A stretch of DNA of 64,000 bases, taken from the NCBI GenBank assembly GCA_009760855.2, contig WPIO01000067.1, positions 1,831,001-1,895,000 of the forward strand, given 5' to 3'. The translations under genes and the position numbers were made by a program. The number at the start of each line of letters is the position of its first letter. Positions within the stretch are counted from its first letter, which is position 1. The DNA comes from Cristatella mucedo. Lineage: Eukaryota; Bryozoa; Phylactolaemata; Cristatellidae. Positions 1-11,800 of this stretch are shown piece after piece. The notes beneath the pieces were generated by a model. It had not been told where the DNA came from, did not search any database, and saw only the letters and a list, made by a program, of their open reading frames with translations.

Positions 1-59
1 TAGACCAAGCTTCCAGCGTGGCTGTGATAGATAAATATAAGGTGCCAACCTTTTCGCCT

Positions 60-1893
60 ACGCCGGTGGCACCTCAATGTCTACATTTAAGTAGGTTACT
101 AGTGATCTCGTCTTGAAGTTCACATCCCAATCTAAGAAGAAAACAAATTTTTTGGACCCTATTCCCACTGTCCTGCTCACACATTGCATTGATCTGCTGC
201 TGCCGTGCCTAACTAACATCATTAATATGTCATTAGCCTCGGGTTATGTCCCAGCACCTGTTAAAAAAGCTGTAGTCAGGCCACTTCTCAGGAAAGTGTC
301 ACTAGACCAAGAGAACTTGAGCAACTACCGCCCAGTCTCCTTCTACAATTCCTATGAAAGACACTGGAAGTTGTCGTAGCGGACGAGCTGAACTCATATA
401 TTGAAACTTCAAACCTTGCTAGTAAACTCCAGTCTGCCTTTAAAGCTAATCACTCCACAGAGTTAGCATTGCGTAGGGTATACAACGACCTACTTAGGAA
501 GTTAGACATAGGTATAGTGTCTCTGCTTGTTTAGCTCGATCTTTCGGCAGCTTTTGATGCTATCGATCACAAAGTTCTTCTAGAGCGCCTCTCATCTCGC
601 CTGGGCATCACTGGCACTGCTCTGCAATGGTTCAGGTCCTACCTCAGTGGGAGACTCCAAAGTATTGACGTGAATGGACAAAGATTATCCGAGGTACCTC
701 TGAAATATGGTGTATCACAGAGCTCCGTGCTAGGTCTGGTTCTTTTAACGGTTTATACTCTCCCACTTGCTGATGTGATTGCCAAGCACAGTCTAGGCTT
801 TCACTTCTATGCGGATTACACTCAGTTGTACCTTAGCTTTGATCCCTCCCAGCCTTCGAACACCTCGAATTCTCTCAACTGACTTGCTGCATATATTTAT
901 GACATCCGCACATGGATGACAGCAAATTTTCTAAAACTAAACGATGATAAAACTAACTTACTAGTTATGGGCAAACCTAGTGTGATTCAGAAATTGGAAC
1001 GGTTGACGCTCAAAATTGGCTCTGACAGCATATCTCCTGTTGAATCAGCTCGAAATATAGGTGTCATGTTCCAGAGTGACCTCTCATTAGACAACCATAT
1101 CAGCTCCACTGACAGATCTGCCTATTTTCAGCTTCATATCATTGCTAAAATTCGGGCTTGTTTAGATAAGGATACCACGTCTAAGGTGTTCCATGCATTT
1201 GTGACATCCCGTGTTGACTTCTGTAGCTCACTGCTTGCTGTCCTACCGGCACGTGCAATCAGGCGATTACAGCTGGTGCAAAACTCAGCAGCTAGGCTTG
1301 TCTGTCGTGAGCGTCACAGTTGCAACATCACACCACTTCTCGCCGACCTGCACTGGCTACCAGCCAAGCAACGGATCGACTTCAAGGTTTTTCACTGACG
1401 TTTAGGTCACTTCCTTCTTCGGCTCCAGCCTATCTCTCAGATCTACTCCCCCATCAGACCAAGCATCGTACTACCCGCTTTTCTTAATCCAACAGCTTAC
1501 CAATACCTCGTACAAACCTCAAATCCTTTGGAGACCGTGCATTTAGTTCGTATGCTCCCAAAGCCTGGAACACACTTCCGACCTGAATCAGAACATCCCC
1601 TGACTTGACGAAATTTAAAAATAACTTTAAACACATCTATTTAGGACAGCATTAAGTGGGTCCCTGTGATTCGTCCTTCATGTGCTTATTCGAGCTGACG
1701 CTGTGTATCCTGCCACTAACCACACTTTCACACTGACCCTGTGCATGTCACCCCTAACCATGTTATTCATGTTGTTTATCAAGCATGATATTACTCACAA
1801 TGCAATCGAGTTTCCCTTTGCAGCAAATCTAAAGCACCTTGAGAGAGATTGAGTTCTCTGAGGGCGCTTAATCAAGTGCATTATTATTATTAA
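60..1893 (+). mobile_element. LINE-A copy 1 (L2/CR1-like), reverse transcriptase remains
   Basis: Non-LTR retrotransposon remains. Readings show the RT motifs LDLSAAFDAIDHKVLLERLS, RSYLSGRLQS and HFYADYTQLYLSF, then a C-terminal segment with NFLKLNDDKTNLLVMGKPS. The catalytic YADD box reads YADY and a stop lies just before LDLSAAFD, so the copy is dead. The 3' end has a hairpin-like tail (gagagattgagttctctgag) followed by ATT repeats. It abuts copy 2 tail to tail. Confidence 0.92.
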
Positions 1894-3010
1894 TAATAAT
1901 AATAATATTGCACTTGATAAAGCGCCCTCAGAGAACTTAATCTCTTTCTAGGCGCTTTACATTTGCTGCAAAGTGATACGCAATAGAATAGTAAGTAAAA
2001 TCATGCTTGAAAAACAAACAAAATGAATAACATGGTTAGGGGTTACATGCACTGGGTCAGCATGCAAATGTGGTTAGTGGCAGCATGAACAGTGTCAGCA
2101 CGCATAAGCACATCGAGGACGAATCACAAGGACCCACTAAATGCTGTCCTAAATAGGTATGTTTTTAAGTTTCTTTTAAATGTGGTCAGGTCGGGGGATG
2201 TTCTGATGCAGGTCGGGAGGGAGTTCCAGGCTGTGGGAGCATACGAGCTAAATGCACGGTCTCCAAAGGATTTAAGGTTTGTACGAGGTATTTCTAGACT
2301 GTTGGATTCCGAAAAGCGAGTGGTACGATGCTTTGCCTGATGGGGTAGTATATCTGAAAGATAGGCTGGAGCCATAGAATGAAGAGACCTAAAAGTGAGC
2401 GACAAAACCTTGAAGTCAATCCGTTGCTTGACTGGTAACCAGTGCAGGTCGGCGAGAAGTGGAGTAATGTGGCAACTGCGACGCTCACGACAGACAAGCC
2501 TAGCTGCAGAGTTTTGCACCAGCTGCAATCGCCTGATCGCACATGCTGGTAGGCCAGTAAGCAGTGAGTTGCAGAAGTCGAGACGAGATGTCACGAATGC
2601 ATGGACCAACTTGGACGTGGTATCCTTATCTAAACAAGCCCTAATTTTAGCAATGTTATGAAGCTGAAAATAGGCTGATTTGACTGTGGAGCTGATGTGG
2701 TCGTCTAACGAGAGGTCGCTTTGGAATATGACACCTAGATTTCGAGCTGATGCAACTGGAGATATGCTGGCAGAGCCAATTTTGAAAGTCAGCCTTTCCA
2801 ATTTCTGAATAACACTAGGTTTGCCCATAACTAGTAAGTTAGTTTTATCATCGTTTAGTTTTAGAAAATTTGCTGCCATCCATGATCGGATGTCATCAAT
2901 GCATGCAGCAAGTGAGTTGAGAGAATTTGAGATGCTTGAAGGCTGGGAGGGATCAAAGCAAAGGTACAACTGAGTGATTAATATCATTATCTGAGTTTGC
3001 ACCATACTTG
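1894..3010 (-). mobile_element. LINE-A copy 2, 3' half in opposite orientation
   Basis: Reverse-strand copy of the LINE-A 3' part. Its 293-codon reading (2124-3005) is the longest undamaged LINE-A C-terminus in the window: it spans SNSLNSLAACIDDIRSWMAA, NFLKLNDDKTNLLVMGKPS and the end YLFRTAFSGSL. The RT catalytic part is missing at about 3005, so it is 5'-truncated. Confidence 0.93.
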
Positions 3011-3029
3011 AAAAGAACCATTACGTAAT

Positions 3030-3190
3030 TTAGCAGCCTCATTTATGGAGCAGGCAGAAGAGCCTTTGCGACTATTACCATTACTGGCAGCGGGAGATGA
3101 GGAATCGTCCACTGCAGGAATCAAACCCCCGACCTGATTAGTGAAGAGCGAGCATTTTAGCTCCTAGACTGAGACCCATACTGGGCGACT
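3030..3190 (-). mobile_element. SINE S2 copy
   Basis: Reverse strand resembles the S2 consensus: tRNA-like B box (ggtttgattcctgcagtgg in the reverse reading) followed by a body with 'aggctcttctgcctgctcc'. Diverged from the other S2 copies. Confidence 0.55.
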
Positions 3191-3769
3191 AGCCACAGAC
3201 CTATTTGATGAAAAGCGTCGGACGAGATCTACAGAGCTAATATTTCAGTTGAGCGCCATAAGATGCAAAGCTTCTGCGATTTGATGCTTCGAGATATGCA
3301 ATTCAAAGCTCGACTTTGCTGCGTAGATTCCTATCTTGCAAATATTTTTTGGTTGAAACAGACACTTTCTAATGTGAAATAATTCTTCTTGCCAACTGAA
3401 CTCGCTGCGTATTTTTTACAGGAACGTTGCACTGAACCGCTAAATACAGGGCAAGTAACTATCCACCAATGTGGCAAGCGCTTGGCGCCTCTTTCACTTC
3501 CGACCTAGGAGATGCTGCTCGGTAAGCGTCGGCTTTGTTGGGGTAAAATAAAAAAACTTGTGAGCGAGCGGCGATGCCATAGTTTTTCCGTCGCCCGCTA
3601 TCGAAAAAAACTGCGATAAATTTATCCAGGCTGTAATACGAGCAGGCGAATCCGGACATAAGAATGAATGGTACGTAGCAAACAGGTATCTGCAAACATG
3701 GCCTAGGGCTAAGCGAAATGTGATAAATGCTTCCATACTAATAAAATGCCTGCTAAAAGTAGAACTCAC
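3191..3769. other. Intron DNA without recognised feature
   Basis: No further PKD-like exon, RNA gene or repeat was recognised. The short open frames on the minus strand (to about 3695) have no domain similarity. Confidence 0.5.
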
Positions 3770-4022
3770 CACGAATACGTTGCTTATGGTCATATTCGGA
3801 GTGCCGCTAGAGTTCCACAGATCTTCCAGTTGAGGAATTGAGCGTTCGTAAAACCTTGGCGGTGGGCTATCGGCGGTGAACAGCTCCTCGTAATACTCGG
3901 TGCAAGTTGTTTTATTACCGATAAACAAGTACTGACTGTCGAACGAGTCAGGATCAATGAAGTTAACGAAATAGCACGCATCCGTCCCTATGGTTCCGAA
4001 GCATATCGAGAAATCTAAACGA
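3770..4022 (-). CDS. Exon 30 (last in window): PKD-type repeat with ACYFVNF
   Basis: Reads RLDFSICFGTIGTDACYFVN, then FIDPDSFDSQYLFIGNKTTC, and ends NMTISNVFV. The core GTDACYFVNF occupies the WxFGDG position of the PKD fold, with added cysteines. Acceptor follows TTGTCTTTCTACAG and donor is GTGAGT, phase 0. No following exon is recognised between here and base 1, which is filled by LINE-A copies and an S2 SINE. Confidence 0.9.
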
Positions 4023-4105
4023 CTGTAGAAAGACAATTTCTTGCAGTGATTCTTAGCATTTAATCGAGAATCGATGACACTAAATTTGCCCGCAACTTGT
4101 AATAC

Positions 4106-4232
4106 CTGTAGTACGGATAAGGACTGTCGCATGAAATTGAAACGTTTGCAATACTTCTCTGAACAATAATTGTTTTCGAATAGTCGCTCGAAGTCTCTGC
4201 GTTGTAGACAGTTAAATTTATCGTGTATAGAC
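4106..4232 (-). CDS. Exon 29: PKD repeat end
   Basis: Reads LYTINLTVYNAETSSDYSKT, then IIVQRSIANVSISCDSPYPY. It closes the PKD repeat begun in exon 28 (YESPG-LYTINLTVYN) and opens the linker. Acceptor CCGTTCAATGTTTCAG. The same frame hits a stop at 4060, but a donor GTATTA at 4105 and an 83-base intron resolve this. Two bases left join T of exon 30 to give serine. Confidence 0.88.
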
Positions 4233-5091
4233 CTGAAACATTGAACGGATACACTGGAAGTGCTATTTTTAATTCGTGTCTCCTAGTAAAATAATATATA
4301 CTATAATCGCTGGTAAAGCATAATTTTGATGAGCATTTCTTAGTTTTTCGGCGACGACTAACTCAGTTTGGCGCTAGGGCTTGTCCATTTCCCACTCTGC
4401 CGCGAAAACAATTAGTGCTGCAGACATAGAGAGAAAAGCGCTTAGTAGCGTAGCCTCTGAATAAGAAAGCTCAACATCGACCTTCACCGTGTCGATCAGT
4501 ACTGGGCATGCAGCTCAAAGTCTCGTGTACCCCTCGCTGCACTAAAGCGCAACGGCTCAGCAGGTCTCTTCCACAGTCTGTGCTTGAGCTAAGAAGCTTA
4601 TGCGGACAAACGGATAATGTAGCTGCAAGGATTCAACAGATAAGGCGAGAATACATAAAGTGGATAGATTCAAGGATCGGTCGCTGCAACCGAGTCGGGC
4701 AGCTGCAACCGGATATAGATCGCACAACACAAGGCGCCGACAACTGTATGCATCAACTGAATTTTCTGTGCTCGTTACGGGCCGAATCTTGAACCTGGAG
4801 ATTAAAGAAATATACATCACAGATATAGTTTCTTAATAGAAATTACTCTATATCCAGGTGCTTTACTTATACTACAGGGCTTGAGTCCACAGCCTCAGTC
4901 ATTAAATGCATTCAATTTGAAATCAGTCATCTAAGCCGAGCACCTTCATCCCTGGGCCAAATATTAGGCCACTTGCTTGTGATGCTCATTTTTTTGCACA
5001 ATGGTAGGTTAAATAATGCATCGTATTTTCATTTGTAACACCATAAAGTGGCAAGTACTTAGTGAGAGCTACGCATGAATGTTTTTTTATT
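4233..5091. other. Intron 28 (downstream part) without recognised repeat
   Basis: Nothing recognised. Minus-strand open frame 4557-4820 shows no domain and no phase fit to exons 28 or 29, which already join each other. Confidence 0.5.
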
Positions 5092-5228
5092 TCTCACTCA
5101 AAGATTAACCTTACTAGTTCTGGGAAAATCAAGCGTGATTCAGATATTGGAAATGTTAACGATCATAACCGGCTCTGTCAGCATATTTCCCGTTGAATCT
5201 GCTCGACATCGAGGTTTTCTGTTCCATA
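5092..5228 (+). mobile_element. LINE-A copy 3, left part (interrupted)
   Basis: Matches the LINE-A segment for NLLVMGKPSVIQKLE and following residues, then stops abruptly at a LINE-B insertion. The rest of the copy resumes at about 5850. Confidence 0.8.
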
Positions 5229-5849
5229 GTAATGTAATGTAATGTATCTCCGTCAGTAACTCCACAAAGTCATAAAGACCATGTGGGTGTTACGCAGGAG
5301 AGTTTTGTATAGCGCACTCACAGCCTAAGCGCCTTTCGGTACGCATTCGGTAGCCAACAGACTTCATCTCACGCAACAAAGAGAAAGTGGGAAGCATAGC
5401 AGAGTCAGGAGAGCAGTTGAGGTAGTGAGTAGCATAGAAGTAGCAGTTCAGGACCGCTGAAAAAGATGTGCCATAGTCGGCAGTTGGAGAGTAGATGTCG
5501 TTGCGTAAGAATTGTGGAAGCGAGTTCCACAGTCTAGGACCTGCAGAGCTAAAGCTTCTGTCGCCAACTGTCTTTAAGTGGAGGAATGGGACAGCTAATT
5601 TATTGTCCACACAGGACCTGAGGGCGCAAACAGGCTGATACTGATGCAGCAGTTCAGCTAGGTATGAAGGAGCCAAGCCGTGGCGGGCCTTGTGGGTCAG
5701 CCTAAGAACTTTGCTCTGTATCCTTTGCTCAACCGGCAACCATCCTAGCCCTTCCAGCAAAGGTGACACGTGCTCAAACCGCTGGGACTTGAAGACCAGC
5801 CTTGCAGCCATATTCATAGTCCGCTGATCAGATGACCGCATCAGCTCCA
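5229..5849 (-). mobile_element. LINE-B 3' fragment nested in LINE-A
   Basis: Reverse strand matches the 3' end of the LINE-B copy at 27.7-28.3 kb, including RTMNMAARLVFKSQRFEHVS and DRSFSSAGPRLWNSLPQFLR. It is 5'-truncated and ends with a short pentamer repeat (taatg)n at the left edge, the element's 3' tail. It splits LINE-A copy 3. Confidence 0.9.
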
Positions 5850-6636
5850 GTTGCAAGTCTGCCCGCTTTCAGCTACGTAACATTGCTAAAATTTGGGTTT
5901 TTTGAGAGAGTGTAGCACATAGAAATTGGTTCATGCATTTGTGACATCTCGTCTGAAATTCTGTAACTCATTTCTTGCTGGCCTACCGGTCAGCACAATC
6001 AGGCGCTGACAGTGTGTGCATAACTCTGCAGCTAGCCTTTTTTGTCGTGATTTTTGCAGTTGCCACAACACACCACTCCTCGACGACCTGCACGGGCTCA
6101 CCGTCAAGCAACGCATCGACTTCAATGTTTGTCACTCACTTTTTTGGTCCCTTAATTCTTTGGCTTCAGTATAGTTATCAGATCTACTTCCCCACCAGGC
6201 TAAGCATAGTACCACCCACTTTTAGGAATCTAATCGTTTACCTATACCTCGTAGGAACATCAAATACTTTAATGACCGCACCTTTCATTCGTATGCCCCC
6301 TAAGACTGGAATTCAGTGCTGACTTCCTTCACGATATCCCCTGACTTGACCATATTTTAAAAGAAAGTAAAACAATATATATTTATCATAGCATTAAGTG
6401 AATCCATTGGATTCTTTCTTCGTGTATTAATGCGTGCTGACACTGCGCATGATGCCACTGTTCATATTTGCATGCTGACTATGTGCATGCCACCTCTGAC
6501 CATCTTATGCTTGTTGTTAATTGTTTATGCTACCTCTGACAATTCGATCACGCTTCCTTCGCATCAGATGTAAAGCGCCTAGAAAGAGATTGATTTCTCT
6601 GAGGGTGCTTTAACAAATGTATCATTATTAATAAAC
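5850..6636 (+). mobile_element. LINE-A copy 3, right part
   Basis: Continues the LINE-A 3' sequence after the nested LINE-B, with many stops, and ends in the typical tail (agcgcctagaaagagattga, then tctctgagggtgcttt) and an ATT-rich end. Confidence 0.88.
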
Positions 6637-6637
6637 A

Positions 6638-6830
6638 GCTTTCGGCGCACATACGGTAGAAGATAAACGTCATCTCCAGCTCTAATGATAAAAGGAGAAG
6701 CATTGTTGAGTCCAGAGGGCCGACGATTAAAGGAGTGAGTTGCATGGAAGGAGTCGCTGTAAAGAAATGCCTCATTCCTGTGCAGCATGAGAGAAGATGT
6801 CATTGCCTCAGTATTGTAGAGGTGAGTTGA
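6638..6830 (-). mobile_element. Diverged LINE-B 3' fragment
   Basis: Reverse strand carries a diverged version of the LINE-B 3' end (compare ccgaatgtgtaccgaaagcc at 28180 with ccgtatgtgcgccgaaagct here). Low identity; older than the nested copy at 5.2 kb. Confidence 0.55.
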
Positions 6831-7445
6831 ACAGTCCCTAGCCTGCTGAGAACAGCTTCTGTAGCTAACGGCTTTGCATAAGCTATTGGGCTAGTCATGA
6901 ACTAAGCTATGGGTAGCACTGAGCGCACCTTGTAAGACCTGATGTAGTTCAGTGAGTGTACAACATCAATATATACAGCAACTATCTACCTGGAACAAAA
7001 ATTTAAGCTATCGCAGCAATGCTACCGAGATTAAATTTAAAGCAAATGCAGGGCAAATCAGCGTAATTACGAGGCGCATTAAAAAAGCACTCTCACTAGT
7101 TGTAACACTTGCCATCCACCGTATAACTTATCATTCCGTCTTACTCACACGACCGGAAGAGGCTGAAATTTAGGGTTCGGGATAATTCATGATTTTGGAA
7201 GCAATTAACTGTTCTGATAAAGCTTCACTTTAAGTCGCAGATGATCTCGGCGATTTTAATAGACGCTCGCAGAAGTCCCAAGTGCTAATGATGGCCTTTC
7301 TCAAGCAGTCAGCTAAATAACTGTGACGACTTTGAGACAACTAGCCATGCAAACGTAAACACTTCAGCAGCAATTTTTGATACTAGTATTCCCGGTGCGC
7401 TCTTGCCTGCCCGAGCAGCCGCCTCGGAGTTTGCGCACGTATTAC

Positions 7446-7669
7446 CGGGGCTTTCGTATTTGTGATAAATCGTTCCGTTGAGGGGCACGACTGTGACTGG
7501 CGTGCCGTCGCCGAAGTCCCACACATAGTGCGGGTGCGAGCCGCGGGAGAAATTCGCGACGAATTGAATCACTTTCTCAAGCGGGTAGTAGTTGCTCACG
7601 TTCGTCGCTCCGACGTAGCCCACGTGACTGTCGTTCGAGAACTCGGAATCCATCCACACTGCCTCGTGC
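7446..7669 (-). CDS. Exon 28: PKD repeat with canonical WDFGDG
   Basis: Reads HEAVWMDSEFSNDSHVGYVG, then VIQFVANFSRGSHPHYVWDF, the turn FGDGTPVTVV and GTIYHKYESP. It is a full PKD N-terminal half with WDFGDG and the YHKYESPG loop. Acceptor TTTTTTTTCAG, donor GTAATA; one base left joins GT in exon 29 as glycine. Confidence 0.95.
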
Positions 7670-7920
7670 CTGAAAAAAAAAGGTGACAATGGCTTTGGCG
7701 AATCTAGCTTCGAGTTTGCGAACTGCAAGATCCATTGAGGACAGCTTGACGACTCCTAATCCTTATCGAATTTTTTGTCACACTGTACAGGCGCAGCTGC
7801 CTTCGAACTGTTCTTGATCTGCAATGCACGCCACTAAGGCCACTAAGGGGTTTTGAAAAAGCCAGCCGCCAAAATAGAAAGGAAGAAGAACATGAAAAAG
7901 CATTGGCATTGCCTGCATTG

Positions 7921-8560
7921 GGGCTGCCAAAGTGCTCCCGTGAAGCTCTGCTGAACGAACAGTAATAATAATAATAATAATCTGTCGAGAGAATGTTTAG
8001 AGTATGTTACGATGTACGATTCTGGAAGTGCGACCGGCGTCGCGATATCTCCTGACGTGACAATATTTAAAAAGAAACTAAAACGCACCTTTGTATCGCA
8101 GCATTTAGTGGGTCCTTGTAATTAGGGGCTGCCAAAGTGCTTCCGTGAAGCTCTGTTGAACCACCAATAATAATAATAATAATCTGTCGAAAGAATGTTT
8201 AGAGTATGCTGCAATTTAAGTTGCTGGAAGCTCCACTTCCGTCACGATATCTCCTCCTGACTTGACCACATTTAAAAAGAAGCTAAAACGCACCTTTTTA
8301 TCACAGCATTTATTGGGTCCTTGCGATTCGTCCTTATGTGCTTATGCGTGCTGAAACTCCGCATGGTGTCATTAACCATACTTGCATGCTGACCCTGTGC
8401 AGGTCACCCGTAACTATGTTATTGTAATTGTTTATTGAGCATGCTACCACTAGCCATTCGATTCGGGCTTCCTTTGCAGCAATTGTAAAGCGACTAGAAA
8501 GAGATTGAGTTATCTAAGGGTGCTTTATCAAATGCATTACTATTATTGTTATTAGGATTA
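7921..8560 (+). mobile_element. LINE-A 3' end with internal 205-base tandem duplication
   Basis: Two adjacent copies (7921-8124 and 8125-8330) each run from gggctgccaaagtgct through an AAT run to the LINE-A 3' segment (aaacgcacctttntatc). The second continues to the normal tail at about 8520 and ATT repeats. Confidence 0.85.
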
Positions 8561-8727
8561 CCCTAGGTTTAATCATTTATACGGGTCATTACTGGTATAA
8601 TGGGTCGTCATATAAGGTGTGAACAGCCTTTTTATCGACCCGAATTTTCTCAAGTAGATAACGTATGCCACCCACAGTGCGACTTCCCCCAGCGTGCCGG
8701 CAGCAAAGGTATTATACAAAAACAAGA

Positions 8728-8882
8728 GCTCACTGCCTGTGGACACGCTTTGTTGAGTCATTGTTAAATTAGTCATAATAAGGACACGGAAGAGGACGCT
8801 GAGTCACCATGCTTCGTGACGGCAGTGCACCACCTTGCTGTGTGACGGACGAACTTCCTCGCTTTAATTATTAGAGATACGT
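8728..8882. repeat. Dispersed repeat R1, copy 1
   Basis: Shares gagctcactgcctgtggac and a second block (gtgacgg.cgaacttcctcg, then ctttaattattagagatac) with 62587-62748. Family unknown; no terminal repeats or coding capacity seen. It might be a small non-autonomous DNA element. Confidence 0.6.
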
Positions 8883-9254
8883 GCAGTTCTTGTATTATAG
8901 CCTATACATGCTTCGACCTTTACATGCCTTCAAGTTCAAAATCACTCTAACATTCACCTGGTGCATTATTTGAGAATATCCCCACGGAAACATTTCAATT
9001 CTCTGCACAATACGTGCTACGATTTTCTATAGAAAAAGTTTTAACTGGTTGCCTTTTTTGCATTTCTAACAAGAAACATTATTTCTCGGAGCTCCAGGGG
9101 TTTTAGCCGGTAGTTTAGCTTAGGTACTATTGGAGGCACGTGCATTTAATGGCAGAACTTTTTTTCACTCTTGCCACAATAGAATGTGTGTTTATTCTGT
9201 ACGTTGGTTCGAACCGACTGCAGTCTTAATGACGAGAGCCGACAGCTGACTTAC

Positions 9255-9423
9255 CTTAACTCGTAAATTGTGTCGTAGACGCTGTGCTTGAAAAAGTACG
9301 TTTCATTGCTAATCAAATTCCATAGCGTTATGCTGACCGTGTAGTTGCCGCCGTAGAGGTACGTGTGGTCAAAGCTAAGCGTATGCTGCAGTCCAGGCAG
9401 ATCGAGGCTTTCATCTCGCATTT
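9255..9423 (-). CDS. Exon 27: PKD repeat C-terminal part
   Basis: Reads MRDESLDLPGLQHTLSFDHT, then YLYGGNYTVSITLWNLISNE and ending TIYEL. HTYLYGGNYTVSITLWN is a textbook PKD end. Acceptor AATTCTTTCTTTGAAAG; donor GTAAGT at phase 2, completing arginine with the first base of exon 28. Confidence 0.95.
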
Positions 9424-9534
9424 CTTTCAAAGAAAGAATTATTATTTTATCTTTACTGGTTTGGAAACTGATGCAAATGTGGGAAGCCAGCAGCTTAGTG
9501 CGTGAAGTTAACCTCCCTAAATCATTAGCAACCC

Positions 9535-9645
9535 TCAATCTCTAGCAATCTTCGATCGCTGGCTACCCTCGATCACTAGCTACCCTCGATCACTATCAAG
9601 CTTCAATCGCTAGCAGTATGCGATTACTAGCAGCACAACAACAAT
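9535..9645. repeat. Short tandem repeat, about 20-base unit
   Basis: Imperfect repeats of ctcgatcactagctaccct and variants (about five copies), immediately upstream of exon 27 on the gene strand. Confidence 0.75.
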
Positions 9646-9734
9646 CAGTCTATGTAAAGGCTTTTTATTTACAACAGCTAGGCACTGATAGCAAGGCCTA
9701 TTGCTAGCCCTATCGCAACTTAAGCGTGAGTTAA

Positions 9735-9810
9735 TATAATAATTAATACAGTTGCATATCTCCCTCGGAGAATTTAATCTATTTCTAGGCACTGTATCTG
9801 AGCTGTATAG
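9735..9810 (-). mobile_element. LINE-A/S1-type 3' tail fragment
   Basis: Reverse strand has the shared tail (gtgcctagaaatagattaaa then ttctccgaggg) without a body. It is either a very short LINE-A or an S1 remnant. Confidence 0.55.
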
Positions 9811-9839
9811 AAAGCATAATAAATTCACCGATGAGTTAA

Positions 9840-11680
9840 GTGCAATGATGGATATGTGTGTACCAAATGGTGGCGCATATTGTGCCCGCGATATGCACCA
9901 TTTCCGGCCCGTTCTTAGCTAGGGCACATGTCGAGCTCCTGAGAACGAACACCCTACCGTTAAGTAATTTCTTTAGGACCTCGATGCGTGAATTGGGGAA
10001 AGATACCGTAGAATTCAATCGGAATGTCCATGCCAGCAGTGGCTTTTGGAAGCGAAGCCTCAGCCCAGCTCACGTCCTGGCGCATGGATGGTAGAGTCGT
10101 ATTAACTGGCCTAAACGTGCTCGTCTCATCGAAAGACGAGTGATCCCTTTCAAATCCTACCCGTAGGTTCAGATTTCGGCACATTAATACGATTATTGTG
10201 ACCCCTACTTAGCCTTAAAAAAAGCAGTGGCTATTTGCAGATCTGCAGGAATGCGTAACTCCGGCAGAATGCAGGCCTGAGCTTGGCTACAACCTCAGTG
10301 CAGTTAATTTTACATCAACCACTAGGGCTGGTGGTCCGCCTGCCTAGGAAAAGGCCTTTCTAGCTCCAGCTCTTAACATGCCAACACGATAGCTATTTCA
10401 GCATACTTTTTCTGCTTAGGAGAGATTCCTAATGACAGCAGACGATTGACAAGGCTAGCGACGTGTAAATACCTAACCGAAGATACTTGTTTGCATTAAT
10501 ACCAACCCATGGAACGGCTCTCAGCCCTTTGTACTAATGCCAAAAGCTAGTAAATAGTTCGAGAGGGCGTGATCGATATAGTCCGTCAAAGTCGTAAGCA
10601 CAAGCTCTTCGGTATGTCTGAGGCACGCACATAGATATTAAGTACTCTTAGGTAAGTAGGCGAATGAATTGTAAAATGTTGTTTTAGAATCACCGTGATC
10701 AATATTGCCCAATAATTGCGATCAACACCCTAGACTTCAATCAAAACGAGATAAACACTTAAGACAGTCTGAATTGTTTAACTTTCAGCCGTTATCTCGT
10801 AAAATGCTAGACAATGACGAATTACAGGGCATTATAGTGACTATTTCTGTATATTTTGAGACGGGCATATCGTAATACTAGTTATGCATGATTTAAGAAT
10901 TAGTTTTGTTGGTATACATTTAAATATCAGTTGCTTGTGGCATTTCCATGCTTAAGAATCTAGGCCAAGATCTCGTCTGTTCTTTTTTTCCTCTTTCATT
11001 TCCCATTAGGGAGCTATCGAAGACCATCTGCCGGTGGACTGAGCACCCAAAAAATGAAATTCGCCTCGTTCTGGGAATGGTCTGTCATTCTCTGCGATAC
11101 TGTTCGGTGCTCTAACGTTAGATTTTTCGAACCAACTTTCATTCAACCTTGATGCAAGGTTTCCAACCCTTGTCTTTTTATTTTTACTTGCACACTCTTT
11201 CACAAACCTGGTGAACTGCATGATATAACTTGTATTCCATTTCACCCCAAGCTTCTGCCATTGATCATCCAGGAGCGGTCCGCGACCTGAGAGCACCATC
11301 TTCCTGCCAGCCTCATATACTCACTGGTCGTCTCGGCTCAATCTGAGGTAATAGTTACAGCCTTGCCCCGATTTCAAACTATAAGCATGCATTTATTTAT
11401 ATTTACACTGGAATCCGGCCAGATTATCCTAATGAAAATTTAAAGGCAACGCTTTGAAGCTCTTCGCTAAGCATCGAGCTAACATCATTGTATATACATT
11501 TATTATTATTTATGTATTATTATATGTAAATGTATTTAATCGGTAGAGCACTCGACCTGAAGGTTGCTAAGATAGTTCACACCGAGGAGATACTGCATAG
11601 CTATTTCGAGCCGAATATTTTTTTGGAGTGCATGCTTTGGCCCAATTGGCCCCGTTTCTTGGCCCAGGGGCTATTTGCGA
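9840..11680. other. Intron 26 body, no feature recognised
   Basis: No exon with PKD similarity, RNA gene or known repeat seen. Exons 26 and 27 join in phase, so none is required here. Open frames (for example 11006-11299 minus) show no domain. Confidence 0.5.
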
Positions 11681-11684
11681 GCCG

Positions 11685-11800
11685 GGAGTCGCCGGATCAG
11701 GTCCCAAAGTGTTCGTTCTTTTATTAACCGCTGCAAGCGGCGGTGATAGCCATGGAAAATAATCAGCCGCTATGCAAGCGAGGCTGTTAAATCAGCAAAT
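11685..11800 (+). mobile_element. SINE S2 fragment
   Basis: Carries the S2 body and tail: ccgctgcaagcggcggtgat, then gcgaggctgttaaatcagca. The tRNA-like head is poorly preserved. Confidence 0.7.

Noticed and set aside
4060-4132. Frameshift in the last PKD exon suggesting a pseudogene
   Set aside because: An 83-base intron with good splice sites and matching phase explains the change of frame.
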